From Ampelocalamus luodianensis (taxonomy: Eukaryota > Streptophyta > Magnoliopsida > Poales > Poaceae), in NCBI GenBank assembly GCA_036346255.1, contig CM070632.1:25446657-25510656 (forward strand): DNA of 64,000 bases. The letters are read 5' to 3'. The notes under the pieces were generated by a model. It was not told the origin of the DNA, made no database searches, and saw only the letters and a program-made list of their open reading frames with translations. The position numbers and the translations under genes were made by a program. Below are positions 33,474 through 45,600 of the stretch, piece after piece (the stretch's first letter is position 1; every line of letters starts with the position of its first letter).

Positions 33474-36400
33474 TGTCGGGACCCAAAAATACAATTCTGG
33501 ACCCTCTGTGTATACTGCACTAGTCCAGGATCACGCTAGTGCACACAGTGGCAACATCAATGAAATATCATTTCTATATACAAAGATGACTAATAAATAG
33601 ACCAATAACAATAAATATCAGAGTAAAGACCTTAAGGTCAAAGCTTACAATTAATGCATCAGAAGGCGAATAGCTCAATGAAGCTGCAGCGGAACGAAAC
33701 GGAATAACTTCAGTGAAGCCCATCCATATGCCCACAGACAATCGGCTGGGGTGCGCGACCTAGTTCTCCTCGATCCTTGAAGTAGACCTTGTTGACCGAT
33801 GGTTCCTCCACTTCTGTAGGTTTGGGCACAAGTTTTACAACAAGCGTGAGTACACAACCGTACTCGCAAGTCATACCATAAAATGCAATGTATAGATGCA
33901 AGTTTATTCCAAAGGAAATGGCTTCTGTGGTTATTTTGCAGAAATGCAACATTTGCGATTGAATACAAATAATAAATTGAAAGCATAATTCAAAACAAAT
34001 AGATAATATTAATTTAACATTTGTTTTCACAAAGACACATAGTCTAATCAAATCCTTTCACACAGCCATATGACATAAATCACACAGCTGTCCCTTCCCA
34101 ATTGTTTTATGAAAATCTACCCCTCGTGTGAAATCCCCGAGCATGTCCATGACCATGATGCGGCTATTCGAATAGATTGTTTAACACTCTGCAGAGGTTG
34201 TACACTTTACCCACAAGATGCAACCAACTGATCAGAGTCGATCACAACAAAACCTTTCAGAAACTTCATCTCAAACATTGACATTCCCAGTGTGCTTTAC
34301 TACCAGACCAACCCACTAAGAATGCTAGTCCGACACACACCGCTGGACAGGGATACGGCGAACCGTCCCGCGATGCAACTACCAGGTAGTCACACCTCCA
34401 CCCTGTCACACAACCTAACCTATCCACCTGAACATCAATGCCGAGACTCCATAACCTACTAAGTTAGGCCCGTCCCATCAGGCATGTGGTCGTACAGTAA
34501 GGCTCAGTTCAATGGCGCACAAAGTTAAGTCCTTAATTGACCAATGCAAGACTTCCATTTTCTAACTATGCCACAAAGATTATCATTCCCATTCACAAAG
34601 TCCACCATATCACACAGTATCCACCACTTGCCTCAGTCTAAATCCTTTCCCACCCTGTTGGTTTAGTGCAACACATGCTATCACAATGTAATAACACATA
34701 TCACACACAGTTTTATCACAAAGTTCCATAATCACTTAGTCAAATTCATAATTGCAACTCAGGTGATGATGATGACTCGTTGCATGGCTAAGCAATCTAC
34801 TCGTACTAACCAACCCATGTTGGTATAACCATAGCACCAACTAAATATGAACCAATCTAGGGTGACAAAAGATTATGACATACAATAGACAAAGTGGATA
34901 TAACAAATTGGATTAATAGCTAAACCCAAAAGCATTTAAATAATTACTTAAAGTAAATGCAATAATTTGAATCAAAGTAATTTTGAAAACTAGGATTCAA
35001 TATGATCAAAGGTATAACTTGCCTTGCTATAGTAATGATGATCTTATTTTATCTTCAGTCTTCTACTTGCTTGATCTTCAGCTCCTTCGGACGATTCCGG
35101 GACTTCGGCGTCTAACGAGAAAGGAAGCGCAAAACAAACTAAATTCAAAAGACAAATAAAATAAACTCCAAATTGAAATTGAATGGTACTGGAAGATATA
35201 TTATGAATTTAGATAAATTTAGAAACTTGAATGGGTTTAATCGGAATTCGGATGAGGAAGATATGGCTCTCGGAAGATTGGAATTCACATGGAATGATGA
35301 AAATTTTCTACGGAATATTCTCAGAATATTCTATTTCGAAAATATTAGAAAAAGAATGAGTGTATGATAGGTGGGACCGACTGGTATTTATGGATTTCTA
35401 GAATTAAAATAATTCCAGAAATAAGGTAGAGAGAGTGACATGTGGGACCAATATGATAACTGACTTTTCAAGAATTAAATTAATTCCCGAAAATAGGATT
35501 AGGGGTTGACATGTGGGTCACTAGTCTATGGACCAGGTCCACAGAGATATGCTAGTCCACGGTGGACCAAGCTCATGAATAGGGTTGACCAAGGTTTGAC
35601 TGACATGCGGGACCCGCATGTAAGAGAGATCAATAATCTAGGGTTTTTAATTTGGGTGAATGACATGCGGAGTCAACATGTAAGTGAAAGATAGACATGA
35701 CATATGGACCCAATGTCATAGATAGGAAGGATTAACAAAGAACAGAGAAAATTATCGAGAATGAAAGAGAGACAAAGAAAACAATCTGCGTTTGAAGCAT
35801 GGAAGCACGCTTTTTGGTTCGAGAGAACAAAGAAACTAATGCAGAGGACACAGAGATGTGTTGCATGCATTGGTCGACTCAGAGAAGAACAAGAATGTAA
35901 GCTCCACGATGGCTTCGGAGCAGGAGGTAGCAAGGATTTTGGTGCTAGGAATCGAAGGCATAGCATGAAACAAAGGAAGGAGAAAGAGCCTAGAGGTCGC
36001 ATGCACTGCTCATGGCACAAGAATTGGCAGCCAAGTAGTACTAGATAGCAAAGACAATGAACACGAGGAACAATAACAGGTCGCTCGATTCTCGACGCAT
36101 GGAGGCTTGGAGGTGGTGGCTCGTGGCACGAGATGGCAATTAGCATGGCACATACCAAGAGAAAGAAAGACAAGAGAGATCGAGATGCAATTAATCGAAC
36201 AAACACAACAACACGCACATCCCACGTAACCAAAACGGTTACAGAGGGATGAAACACAATAGTGCACATGCATGAACAATGCACATGGGGTGGCCGACAC
36301 GAGAGGCGACACGCAAGGCGCGAAGGGCAAATGGAAAGGAAACGACGAGCCGGACGCGATGACGTGGTCGGATTTTGGCAAAACTCACCGAGGAAGCGAG

Positions 36401-37091
36401 CAACGCGACGAACACGGTTTGGATTTAATGGCCGACGGGATTCGCGATCTTCGCGAAGTGGATGGAACCATGACGAGGGCAATGACGCGAAGCCAACGCC
36501 GCAGACGGTTGGTCGGCGGACGTCGACGACGGCGCAGTCACGGAGAAGACCTTCGGTTGGAGCTCGGTTTTTTGGAGATTGCGACAAAAATAGATCAGTT
36601 TAGAGGAAACCAAATAAGGGGATTAGAAGAGGAGATCAAGACGGACGCGTGGACACAAACCGTTCGCTTTTATATGCACCGTAGAGAAAGATATGAAATT
36701 TGGAATGTTTCATTCACATGATACGAAACGAGCTCTGCTCGTTCTCGTCGAAGATAAACAGTAAATCATGATTTACTGTAGCACATGGTAGGAGAGAGAA
36801 AAGTCTGATTTTCGAAATTAAAATAAAAGGTCAAAAATCAAGGAGGTCAAATAAATAGCAAACAAATCCGAAAAAAAAACTCAGAAAATACCCAAAAATT
36901 CCTTGAAACATAAGGAAACCAAATAACACGAGTTTTTATTTATTTAATGTTTAGATTAGTCAAATTAAATATTTTTAATTTAGGAAAAATCCCAATTAAG
37001 CTTTGTTAATTCAAATAAAATTGGTGAAATTTTTCAGGGACCTAAACTACTCAAAATATTTTTGAAAAACCAAATTTTGGGACGTTATACA
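33474..37091 (-). repeat. X: reverse-oriented LTR of the element C family, probably solo (3618 bp)
   Basis: On the minus strand it begins TGTATAACGTCCCAAAATTT (plus position 37091) and ends TTTTTGGGTCCCGACA (33474). The 3' end matches the element C LTR end at 28016 and the two align over about 950 bp. No gag-pol or second LTR is present. The flanks CACTA and AGCAT do not match as a duplication. The open frames at 35673-36721 lie in this LTR and overlap on both strands, so none is supported. Confidence 0.7.
34164..34175. promoter_or_regulatory. Conserved LTR palindrome CTATTCGAATAG (X)
   Basis: Same palindrome in reverse context: CTCTGCAGAGG...GTACACTTTACCCA follows it on the plus strand. Confidence 0.6.
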
Positions 37092-37540
37092 AGCATGGGG
37101 AAGATCCCCAAGCGCGGCGCTTGGCAGATTGGTTCATATCATAAACCGAGTTCACCATTGCACCATGCACGAGTTGTGGGAGATGCGACATTGCCTAAGT
37201 GTTGCCCAGGAGAGCTTACAGCTCATGTGTAACATGGGGCTCGTTCGCCGCGACGTGCTCTATGGTGAGAATGAGGTCTCCCCATACGCTCCGCGCCACT
37301 AGAGTATCGTCTTCCAGAAGTGAGAGGACGCGTACCCAATTATGGGCTGAGATGTCAAGCTCGTATGACGATGTGTTTTGCTCGGACCCAGAGGCTGAAA
37401 CCCCCTAGAGGCCACATAATCAACATAGGATCTCCTTTGCATCTCACTAACCTGCACGACTCCGAAGACTCGGGATCACCAGGATATTATCTTTTAGATG
37501 AGTTTTCGATGAATTTCAACCGGAACCACTAGGGAGTTTG
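37092..37540 (+). pseudogene. Element B pre-gag ORF, second part
   Basis: Resumes after X. The best frame reads MHELWEMRHCLSVAQESLQL then MCNMGLVRRDVLYGENEV, a helix-rich charged stretch, before stops near 37300. Continuity with 33103-33473 is inferred from position only. Confidence 0.45.
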
Positions 37541-38148
37541 TGTCTTGAGCTCACTGTCTGGAAATGTTGTAAGTGAGCATTTCCTTCTAATTCATGTAAT
37601 AGGGTAGTAGATGTGGAACTCTTTATGTGTTGTTGCAAAACTTTTCGCTTCGAAAGGGTTGCCATTTGCCTACAGGCCTATATGAGTGTAATTGTACCGA
37701 AAAACTATGATTTGCTTTTATGGATCTTGTACTGGCCCTAGTGCCTTTGTACCCCCATTTGGAGTTGAGTTTTTGCGCATTTTATGTCATGATGCATGCT
37801 AGATTGAGTTTTATACCCTCGTTGTCTGGAATTTCTTATCGCGCTTATTCGAGTGTATCTTTCGTAGGATTGCTAACCAATTGTGTGCCAACAGGATGGC
37901 GGGAGCTACTACTTGTTCAAGGGCTCAGCAGGAAGAGGAGTCCCCACCATGTGGACCTCATTTTCTTGTCTACATTATGAGCTGCAAGAGCCCTTAGGCA
38001 CTTGTTGCAAACATGCTAAGATCCTTATTAATATAGTTGTTTCAATTGAGTTCTTTGTGTCGTGTTTGTTGGGTTTAACCTACCCCTGCTTAGTTCTCAA
38101 CTTACCTTGTTCTTGCTACCTTATCTAATCCCTTAGAGCTTCTGCTAG
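37541..38148 (+). other. Element B leader between pre-gag ORF and gag
   Basis: No coding sequence supported. It ends with CTGCTAG just before the gag ATG at 38149. Confidence 0.6.
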
Positions 38149-39263
38149 ATGGTTCAGACTCGCAATGTTGCTGCCAGTGGATCAGGATCCAATGGAGCCA
38201 ACAGAGCAAAAGGAAGTGAACAGACCCCTGCAGGAGCAATTCCACCTCAAGCACCACCGATAGATTTGCAGAACTTTGGAGCATACATGGCCACCCAGAT
38301 TCAGATGATGTATACAATGATGAATCAGATGCAGAACATGAACAATAATCAAGCCAACAACAACAGTGCAACAACAGTTGATCATAGCCACCAGAGACAG
38401 TCTAAGTTAGCAGAGTTCATGAGGACCCGCCCGCCGACTTTTTTCAGAAGTGTTTCGCCAGTGGAAGCTGACGATTGGCTTCATGTTATTGAAAGAAAGT
38501 TACTGATCACTTAGTGCAATGAGCACGAGAAGGTTCTTTACGCTACCCATCAGATAGAAGACATTGCTGCCGAATGGTGGGATTATTTTTGTGCTGTGCA
38601 TGAGACTTCATAGAACATCACTTGGGAAAGGTTCTCAATAGCTTTTTGTCAATACCATGCGTCGGAGGGAATCATCAGCCTGAAAAAGGATGAGTTCCGT
38701 GCACTTAAGCAAGGAGGTATGATAGTGTTAGATTGTCTCAACAAGTTCTCTTAGCTTGCACGTTACGCTATAGAAGATGTCGCTACCGACAAAGCCAGAC
38801 AGAGTCGTTTCCTGAAAGGACTGAACACCAAACTGCAAGTCAGTCTGATTGATCATACTTTCCCTGCTTTCTAGGAGTTGGTCAACAAGGACCTTGTCCT
38901 TGAAGACAAGCCCAAGGAGTTAGATGACAACCGCAAGTGTAGAATGGCTCGCCTAGGAAGTCACCGCCTCAAAGAGAGCGAGGACGCTTCCTCAACAATT
39001 TACTCACTTTCCACTCGCACTCGCTAAGACACCGCACCAAAGACCTGCCTAGTTACTCGTAATTTTCATAATTCTACCTCACCAACCCCAATCAAAGAGG
39101 CAACCACAGAGTTGAGTTAGACTTTGCTACACCCATCGAGAACCTGACCACTTTGCTAGCAATTGCCCTCGTAAGGAGTAGTGATTCTAGTTCGTTTCAA
39201 CCTTGGAACTACCCCAACCAAGTCGCAATACGCTAACAACCAAGGAGCACCTCCTGCTGCGGT
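38149..39263 (+). pseudogene. Element B gag, interrupted by stops and by Y
   Basis: The ATG at 38149 begins MVQTRNVAASGSGSNGANRA. A Gln/Asn/Met-rich stretch follows, then the Gag core KLAEFMRTRPPTFFRS (about 38404-38451) and EADDWLHVIERKL. The frame can be followed to about 39000 through TAG stops near 38513, 38612, 38752 and 38872, each at a position that fits a former CAG codon. The zinc-knuckle region (about 39129-39170) reads CYTHREPDHFASNC, in which the second cysteine is His. Gag would assemble the particle in the cytoplasm. The end is cut by Y at 39264. Confidence 0.85.
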
Positions 39264-40074
39264 TGTGAGAGCGCCGAAATTAACACTAATCTAATCGTTG
39301 ATAAGTGGTAATTAGTAGTAAAATAAAATTCTTTTAAGCAAGATCAAAGCATAAGCTCATAATTATATCAATCACATCGCCACACGGTTTCATACAAGTT
39401 ATATCGTCAAGAATTAATCAACAAAAATGATATCGTGAATTATTGCAACAAGAATAAATCATCGATTAACCTCAGAGTCGTTTACAAAAATTCATTACAA
39501 GCAGAATAAAATAATAATACAATCGCTGGACTAATTACAAGAATTGTTTACATCAGACCACAATATAAATCACAAGCTTCGAGTACAGAAGATTAAAATA
39601 AAAATCTTGCATTACATGTTGTCGAAACCTTCCTTACAATCTCACCCATCTATCGTCAACCGTCGAACCCTTCCTCGATCCACATTTTCATCGACCGCTA
39701 ACAACTCAAAAGATCAGTAACAAATCGAAAGCAATAAATGAAGGTTAGAATATGGAAGGTTGTTGTTGTTAGATTACCATAAGGATCATCGAGCTTCCCA
39801 GACCAACCTAGGTTAGTCGGCACCATCGCACCTCAGTGGGTTTCATCACCCGGCGTTTATTAGAATCCAACACCCATGTAAACTGACTTACCTCAACCGC
39901 AGAAAATCACTCACATGGTGATTTATTAACCAATGGACCAAAGCAAAATAGTGCCATGTGAGGGGGAAATGGATAAGCAAAGCGCAAATAAGTCATGCAC
40001 ATGCCAAGGGAAGCCACAACTGAGATCCCTCTCCCCATGTAAGCACACAAGCCTCACCAAGCTAGCATAAAGCA
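39264..40074 (-). repeat. Y, left segment: LTR-like on minus strand
   Basis: AT-rich and non-coding. On the minus strand it carries a donor-like GCGGTTGAGGTAAGT (about 39890-39904), as LTRs of this group do, and ends CGGCGCTCTCACA at 39264. No gene seen. Confidence 0.5.
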
Positions 40075-40079
40075 CAACC
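40075..40079. repeat. 5' target site duplication of LARD1 (CAACC)
   Basis: Exact match with 49186-49190. Confidence 0.92.
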
Positions 40080-40754
40080 TGTAATACCCCGAAAGTGAGA
40101 TAAGCGAATCGCCGGGAGAGATTTAATTAATCGGGAGAGAACTAAATAGATTTACGGGAAGAACCAATTGAAAACGCTAAATTCTTCAGCTAGAGAGGGG
40201 GAAACATCATTTGTATCCAACCTGGCTTGGGCCTTGGCCCATGAGGGCAAGGGGTGGCCGGCCAAAGGGGCGCCACTCCCCAAACCCTAGCCGCACCCCA
40301 CCTCCTCACCTCTCCCCATTGAGCCGCCACCTCTCCACCTCCCTCCTCCTCCTCTCCCTCTCCACCTCTCCACCTCCCCACCACCACCATTGCTGCTGGT
40401 CAAGAAGAGGAGGAGCTCCATTGCAGCCGGCCAAGGAGGAAAAGAAAGGGAAAAGGAGAGATGAAGGAAGAAGTGAGAAGGGAAAAGAGAGGGATCGCAA
40501 GTTGGTGTTTCCGTTCATGATCTTCAGCGGTTCTACAAGGGTAACATCAGGTTTCTTGCAAGGTTTGTTGGTGATTAGATGCGCTTATAGTAGAATTGCT
40601 TAAATCCAGTCTGTCTTTAATTCGTTCAATTCTGTCCAGTATGTTGCGGGATCTGTTTCGACTACTTAGAGGCAGAATCTGAAGAGTTGGTCTCCTAGAG
40701 ATATCTGGACCTACTTCTTAAGTTTCAGTGGCCGCCGAGTTCACTCGATTCCGA

Positions 40755-41500
40755 GGTCTGAGTCAAAAGTTATGGTCGATTTAGTTTCTGCTGCCAGAAA
40801 TCTGACGAGAATAAACTGTCTGGATATTTCCTAAAATATGATAGGGAAATTGGAAGAATCTGAAAGTTCACCCAACTAGGTTATTGTAGATAATTCGATA
40901 ACCTTTTCAGATTGTTAAAGAACGATCAATTCGGAGTTATATCTCAAAAGTTATGGTCATCTGAATATTGCTGTTGGACTGCTGTCCAGAGACGGTTTTC
41001 TGTCAGTAAGTCGGTGTTCTGCAGTGTTAAAGATTGTCGTTCCTAGAAAGTTGTAGATACCGTAGTTACCTTTCATTTCCGACAAGAATCAAGTCATTCG
41101 GACCTCGGTAGCCAAAGTTATGAATTTCTTAGTATTTCTGTGTTTCTGTAGAGAAGCAGAATTACTAGTGTTGGTTAACCTGATAGAAGCGCATATTTAG
41201 AGGGATTTCCAGAGGGTCTCACCATAACGAAAAACGAGGCTAATCCTCTTAGCTTTCAGGAAAACTAAAGATCACTAAATTCGGACGAACGTAGAGAAAG
41301 TTATGATAGTTTCTTTGTCGCTGTTCAGAAACCCGACGTGAAATGTTTGCTCTGATTAGATGGATTGGTAGGACTAGTAGATGGCCGAATCAGAGGGTCT
41401 CCCCAACTAAGTTTATTTAGAAATTTTAATTACCTTTCCAGAATGTCCAAGATCATCTTATTTGGGCACCCGAGCAGAAAGTTACGTATTTTTAGAAGCT
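40755..41500 (+). repeat. Degenerate ~180-bp units in the LARD1 LTR
   Basis: AAAGTTA cores occur at about 40766, 40946, 41114, 41297 and 41478 (spacings about 180, 168, 183, 181). Most are preceded by a TTCGGA-like string 15-25 bases upstream. The same array is at about 47280-48040 in the 3' LTR. Confidence 0.65.
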
Positions 41501-41692
41501 AGCTGCCTGCAGTGACTGATCGCTAGAAATTATGAGAATTAGAAAATGCTAAGATGTTAGCGAGTTCAATTGCGATGCTACTTATGATTTTGGTCTAGAA
41601 TGTTGGTCTTAGAATGGGGTTTTCTTCATGTCCGGTGTGGGATTGGTACCGAGGCAGCACCGCCTTCACGCCTCCGCTCTCACACGGTTAAG

Positions 41693-42249
41693 GCAAGTGC
41701 ATTGTTTGTTATATGGGGGTGATTGATTGGCTATGTTTGTGTGCTTTTGATATATGATTGCATAGCAAGATGGCTTACCCGATGATTGTTTAAGTTTGGT
41801 GATTGCTCAAATTATGCTTATGATTTATTGTGGTACAATGTTGTTGTCTTTTGTAAAATTGATGATGAATAAGAGATGAGCATATGCATATTGAGAACAT
41901 GTTGAGGCTTGGTCACGCGGTGACCAAGCATGTTTCTTTGAGATCCCCGTCATGAATGTGACGGGCCCGAGATCCTCACTCGTGGAGTGTGGGTTGAGGT
42001 CCCCGTTACTTGCATGAGTAACGGCAATTGGTCCTGTGCGTGCGCGCAGACAGCATGGGCATGCGGCGGCGGTCGATACTGCAGACACAGTGTAATGCAC
42101 ACGTAAAGTTAAAGTTAAAGGTTCCTTGAGCATTTCATTTGCATGTGAGATGTTTGATGTTGATCTTATTTATACGTATGTTGATGTTATAGTTTCGTTA
42201 TGTACTTGCCGAGTCTGTGGACTCACTCTTGCTTTTATTGTTGTTTTAG
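41693..42249 (+). other. Putative intron in the LARD1 5' LTR (GC-AG type)
   Basis: Donor-like TTAAG/GCAAGT at 41691-41698 and acceptor-like TTATTGTTGTTTTAG/GTAC ending 42249. LARD2 has the same pair on its strand. The hairpin row lies between them. Splicing is inferred only. Confidence 0.35.
41907..42024 (+). promoter_or_regulatory. Row of four hairpins in the LARD1 5' LTR
   Basis: H1 41907-41929 (GCTTGGTCAC/GTGACCAAGC, 10 bp). H2 41946-41965 (CCCGTCA/TGACGGG). H3 41974-41992 (CACTC/GAGTG plus an outer CC/GG). H4 42003-42024 (CCGTTACT/AGTAACGG). H2 to H4 are preceded by GAGATCC, GAGATCC and GAGGTCC linkers. Confidence 0.8.
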
Positions 42250-42633
42250 GTACCGAGCCAAGAATGACATGCATGGGGAAGTAGACTGCTAGTCACTCAC
42301 ACACCACATGAATTAAATAAAGTTGAATGTTCTTCAACGCAGCTTGATTTTAGAATACTACATCATGACTTATGCAATGGATTGATGTAATAATGATGAG
42401 TAGTGATTCTTTATGATTCTCTAGTTTTGTTGGAATCCTAGCATGTCATCACAACCTTTTGATGACTTTGGATAAAAGTTTTAATTATTATTTGATTACC
42501 TTGTGTGTTGGAACCTCCGTGTAATTAAATTTACAAGGAGGTTCTCACTAAATTTATTAGAATTGTCTTCTTTAGAGTTATTAGAGTTTGTTTAGTAGCA
42601 TTCCGTGCTCATGATAAGTCGGGTGTTACAGCT

Positions 42634-42646
42634 TGGTATCGAGAGC
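42634..42646 (+). promoter_or_regulatory. Primer binding site of LARD1
   Basis: TGGTATCGAGAGC lies 3 bases after the LTR. It is an initiator tRNA-Met type site; a G replaces or shifts the expected CA at position 7-8. Confidence 0.8.
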
Positions 42647-45600
42647 GCGAGAGGTCCGTGGTGATTGGATTTACAACCTAGGCAACTTGAATTGCTGAAA
42701 TTTTGTAATGGTTAATGAACTTTTAAACTCGACACATCGGTGCATGAGGATGGGATGGGTCAAGCATTGCATTTACGCATCCGTTGAGTTGTATTAATGA
42801 TTCTGCTTTGAGATGATCGATGTATCTATAGTATAATACTATGGTTATTATGTGGGGTAACCCATGTTGAGAGGTGGAGGTAGTGGTTGTGGTCCTGGGC
42901 TATACTGGTTACACCACTGCTCGTGGTATAGGAATAGCGAAGTATCCACATGAGAGATCGTAGTACAAAGCGCTTGGTAGCGAGTAGACTTAAAAGAGTT
43001 GTTCTCTTCCCGAATTTGAATTTGGTCAACTCTTATCCAGCTTGAGATTGATGATTTTCTTGGGTTATTCATTCTGTGGTTGATAGGTTACTTTGAGAAA
43101 AGTTGATGCGTTTCCATTGGTTTACTTTGCCCTTAAAGCATTTATTGTTTTCCCAATCGTTGAGTTAATCTTATGTCACGAATTTGGTTAATTGTAAAGA
43201 TTGGCCTTTGTGTTGGAGTTCTGTTTGTCTTATTGGAAAACATGACCCATTTATTTTCACTTGATGTTTTTGGTTAATAAAATTTTCGTTTTGCAAGTCC
43301 TTTAGTACAAGAAAGCTTTGAATCAATGTAACTCTCTTGGGTATTTCGAGTGTTGAAGTTGATTGGTTCTCTTTTACGAAAGAAAATATTAAATTCTTTA
43401 GCGATGTCTTCTTGTGGTTAAGATGGAGGTTATAAACAAAGAAATTGATGGGGATGATATGTGTTATCGTGAGGTCCGCAGAGTGTGTGCATGATCGATC
43501 ATAACTAAGATCCTTCAAAGGAAAGCTCATAAATTTGAAAGTGTCTTGTAGTAGTTCTTGATGAGCCGTGGTTAAGAGTACAACTATACCTAATTGTAAA
43601 CCGTAGAGTTAACAAGAAGTGTGGAACATTGATTAATTGAGTTGACCATTAAGAGTGATACATTTGGTAAACTTCTTTGGTAAATTGGATTAACGGATCG
43701 CAATGGATTAACCTAACCGCTTGGGATGGTTAAGTACAAAAGGAGTTAGATTATTGTGTTAGTGGATATTAATCTTGGAGTAACCCTTGGTGGATGTTTA
43801 GTGATTGTATGTAATTGTTAGGTGCAATTATTGACTATTAAAGTTTGGTGTTGAACTTTACTAAGAGGAAAATTGATGGGATTTAATAGATGAACAATAA
43901 TTACATGATGGTAGAACTATCGGATAATAGTATGCCATTGATGGAAGGGCTTTGGAATAACCTTTTAAATTGTGTAGTTAGTTCTCTCTAAAATAAAGTA
44001 GTTGTTGTAGTGAGGGTGTAAGAATCTGTATGCACTCATTTGAGGATGAGATGATAAAAGGGTACGAACATTTTGGTGAGCCTTGGTGGCTAATAAGGGA
44101 AGAGTTGAGGATAACGAATCTTGTTAAGAGTGAATTATTCTTGGTGTTGATAAGACTGCCCACAAGAGATTGTGACGCGTTGGAATGGTGATGATTCTTC
44201 TAGAGATAAAGTAAGTTGATTGTTTTAATAACGATTAAATGAAATGTTTGGAGTTTTGTATTCGTAATCTTTGGGGCTCATGATTTATGTAGTAGATAAA
44301 ATTAGTTGAGAAACGTGACATATGAAAAGGTTCCGTTTGGTTCAAGTGATGAATGTGATTTGGTATCAAAGGCATCTCTTGTTTGGTTTGGCAAGTAGTG
44401 TCGTAATCAAAGAGATTGCTTTTGTTGTGGTGACGGAAATGTTTACCATAAGTATTTTGAGGTTGGAGCTAAAAAAAAATTGTAATCTGCAACTTTCCGA
44501 TGTCACAACTTAAGAGTTTCGTGGGTTTGCATAGCAATGTTTTATTCTGATTTTTGAGGTGAAAATTTCTTCCTGTGGGACTTGTGCCTCGATCGTGGAC
44601 TCAGTATTTTGTGTTCCAAGATCATTGTTATTTGACAATTTCTCTTGGTCTTTAGCTCAATGAGTATGGTAACGTTCCTTGTGTGCTAAAATTTATCTTT
44701 GGTTGCCTCTTCTTTGATGAAGGATCAGTTGACTTTTTTTTGTTGCAACGAATTTTAGAAGGTACAAGGGCAACCGGATAGCGGTAGTCAAGTATATGAT
44801 GTTGTGAGACCTTGGATTGTAAGTTATTCGAGGAACATTGGAGGATGAACTGATTTCATGAATAAATCTTGGGAGAATTTTATTTATACAGAATGTTTGC
44901 ATTTTAGATTAAACTGATTGCAATGTTGCAACCAATAGAACCTACGGAGGTTTGTGATCCAAGATCCTTTGTTCAATTCGGGTGGAACATTAAAATTTTC
45001 GAAAGGATGGTAATCTTGATTAATGTATTAGAGTATCATGTTTGGATACCTTGCACGGTTGTGCAGATGAAACATGAGGGTGTTGTAATGGGAGTAGTAT
45101 TAGCGAAGTAATCTGGTCGTTAAGGTGATTAATGAGGTAGCCGAGATGGATGGATTATTGCCAGGAAAGACTTGGACTTAGCAAGTAACTTTTTAAGAGT
45201 TAGAATCTTTATAAAGATAATTGGGTTAAGAAGATGTTTTCACGTTGATGTTAATGCGTGAGTATGTTTGGATTGTGAGAATTTTAAGGATTTTAATTTG
45301 AGTTTTCCCTATCTTATATATGAGAAGTTCAATGTAGGAGTTTTGGAGTTTAATTGAGCTTGATTTTTTTATTTTATGCTAGGACTTTGGTCGCCCAATG
45401 ATTTTGTGTAGAGAAAGTAGATTAAGGGTGGATTTAACAGTTGGAATGATCATTGATAGAACCCTTTTGATGAAGTATATGAAAGTGAGAGCTGAGAATT
45501 TCAAGTTGATTATTCTTAAAAGATTGAGATGATGTGGTTGCATGTGTGGCCTATTTTGAGATGCATTGAAGTCATCTCCACAAATTAATTCTGTTGGTAG

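Larger units (their letters stand above)
40080..42630 (+). repeat. LARD1 5' LTR (2551 bp)
   Basis: TGTAATACCCCGAAAGTGAG start, GGTGTTACA end. It contains a GC-rich block (about 40220-40500), ~180-bp units (about 40750-41500), a hairpin row (41907-42024), and TTGTTTTAG at 42241-42249. Compared with the 3' LTR and LARD2 it lacks about 38 bases after GATTGTCGTT (about 41041). Open frames in the GC-rich block (40190-40603) are low-complexity chance frames. Confidence 0.9.

Noticed and set aside
35673..36721. 304-codon minus-strand frame and overlapping plus-strand frames
   Set aside because: They sit inside the reverse LTR X, overlap each other on both strands, and show no domain, signal or known family; the Cys/Ser/Leu-rich text is what random pyrimidine-rich sequence gives.
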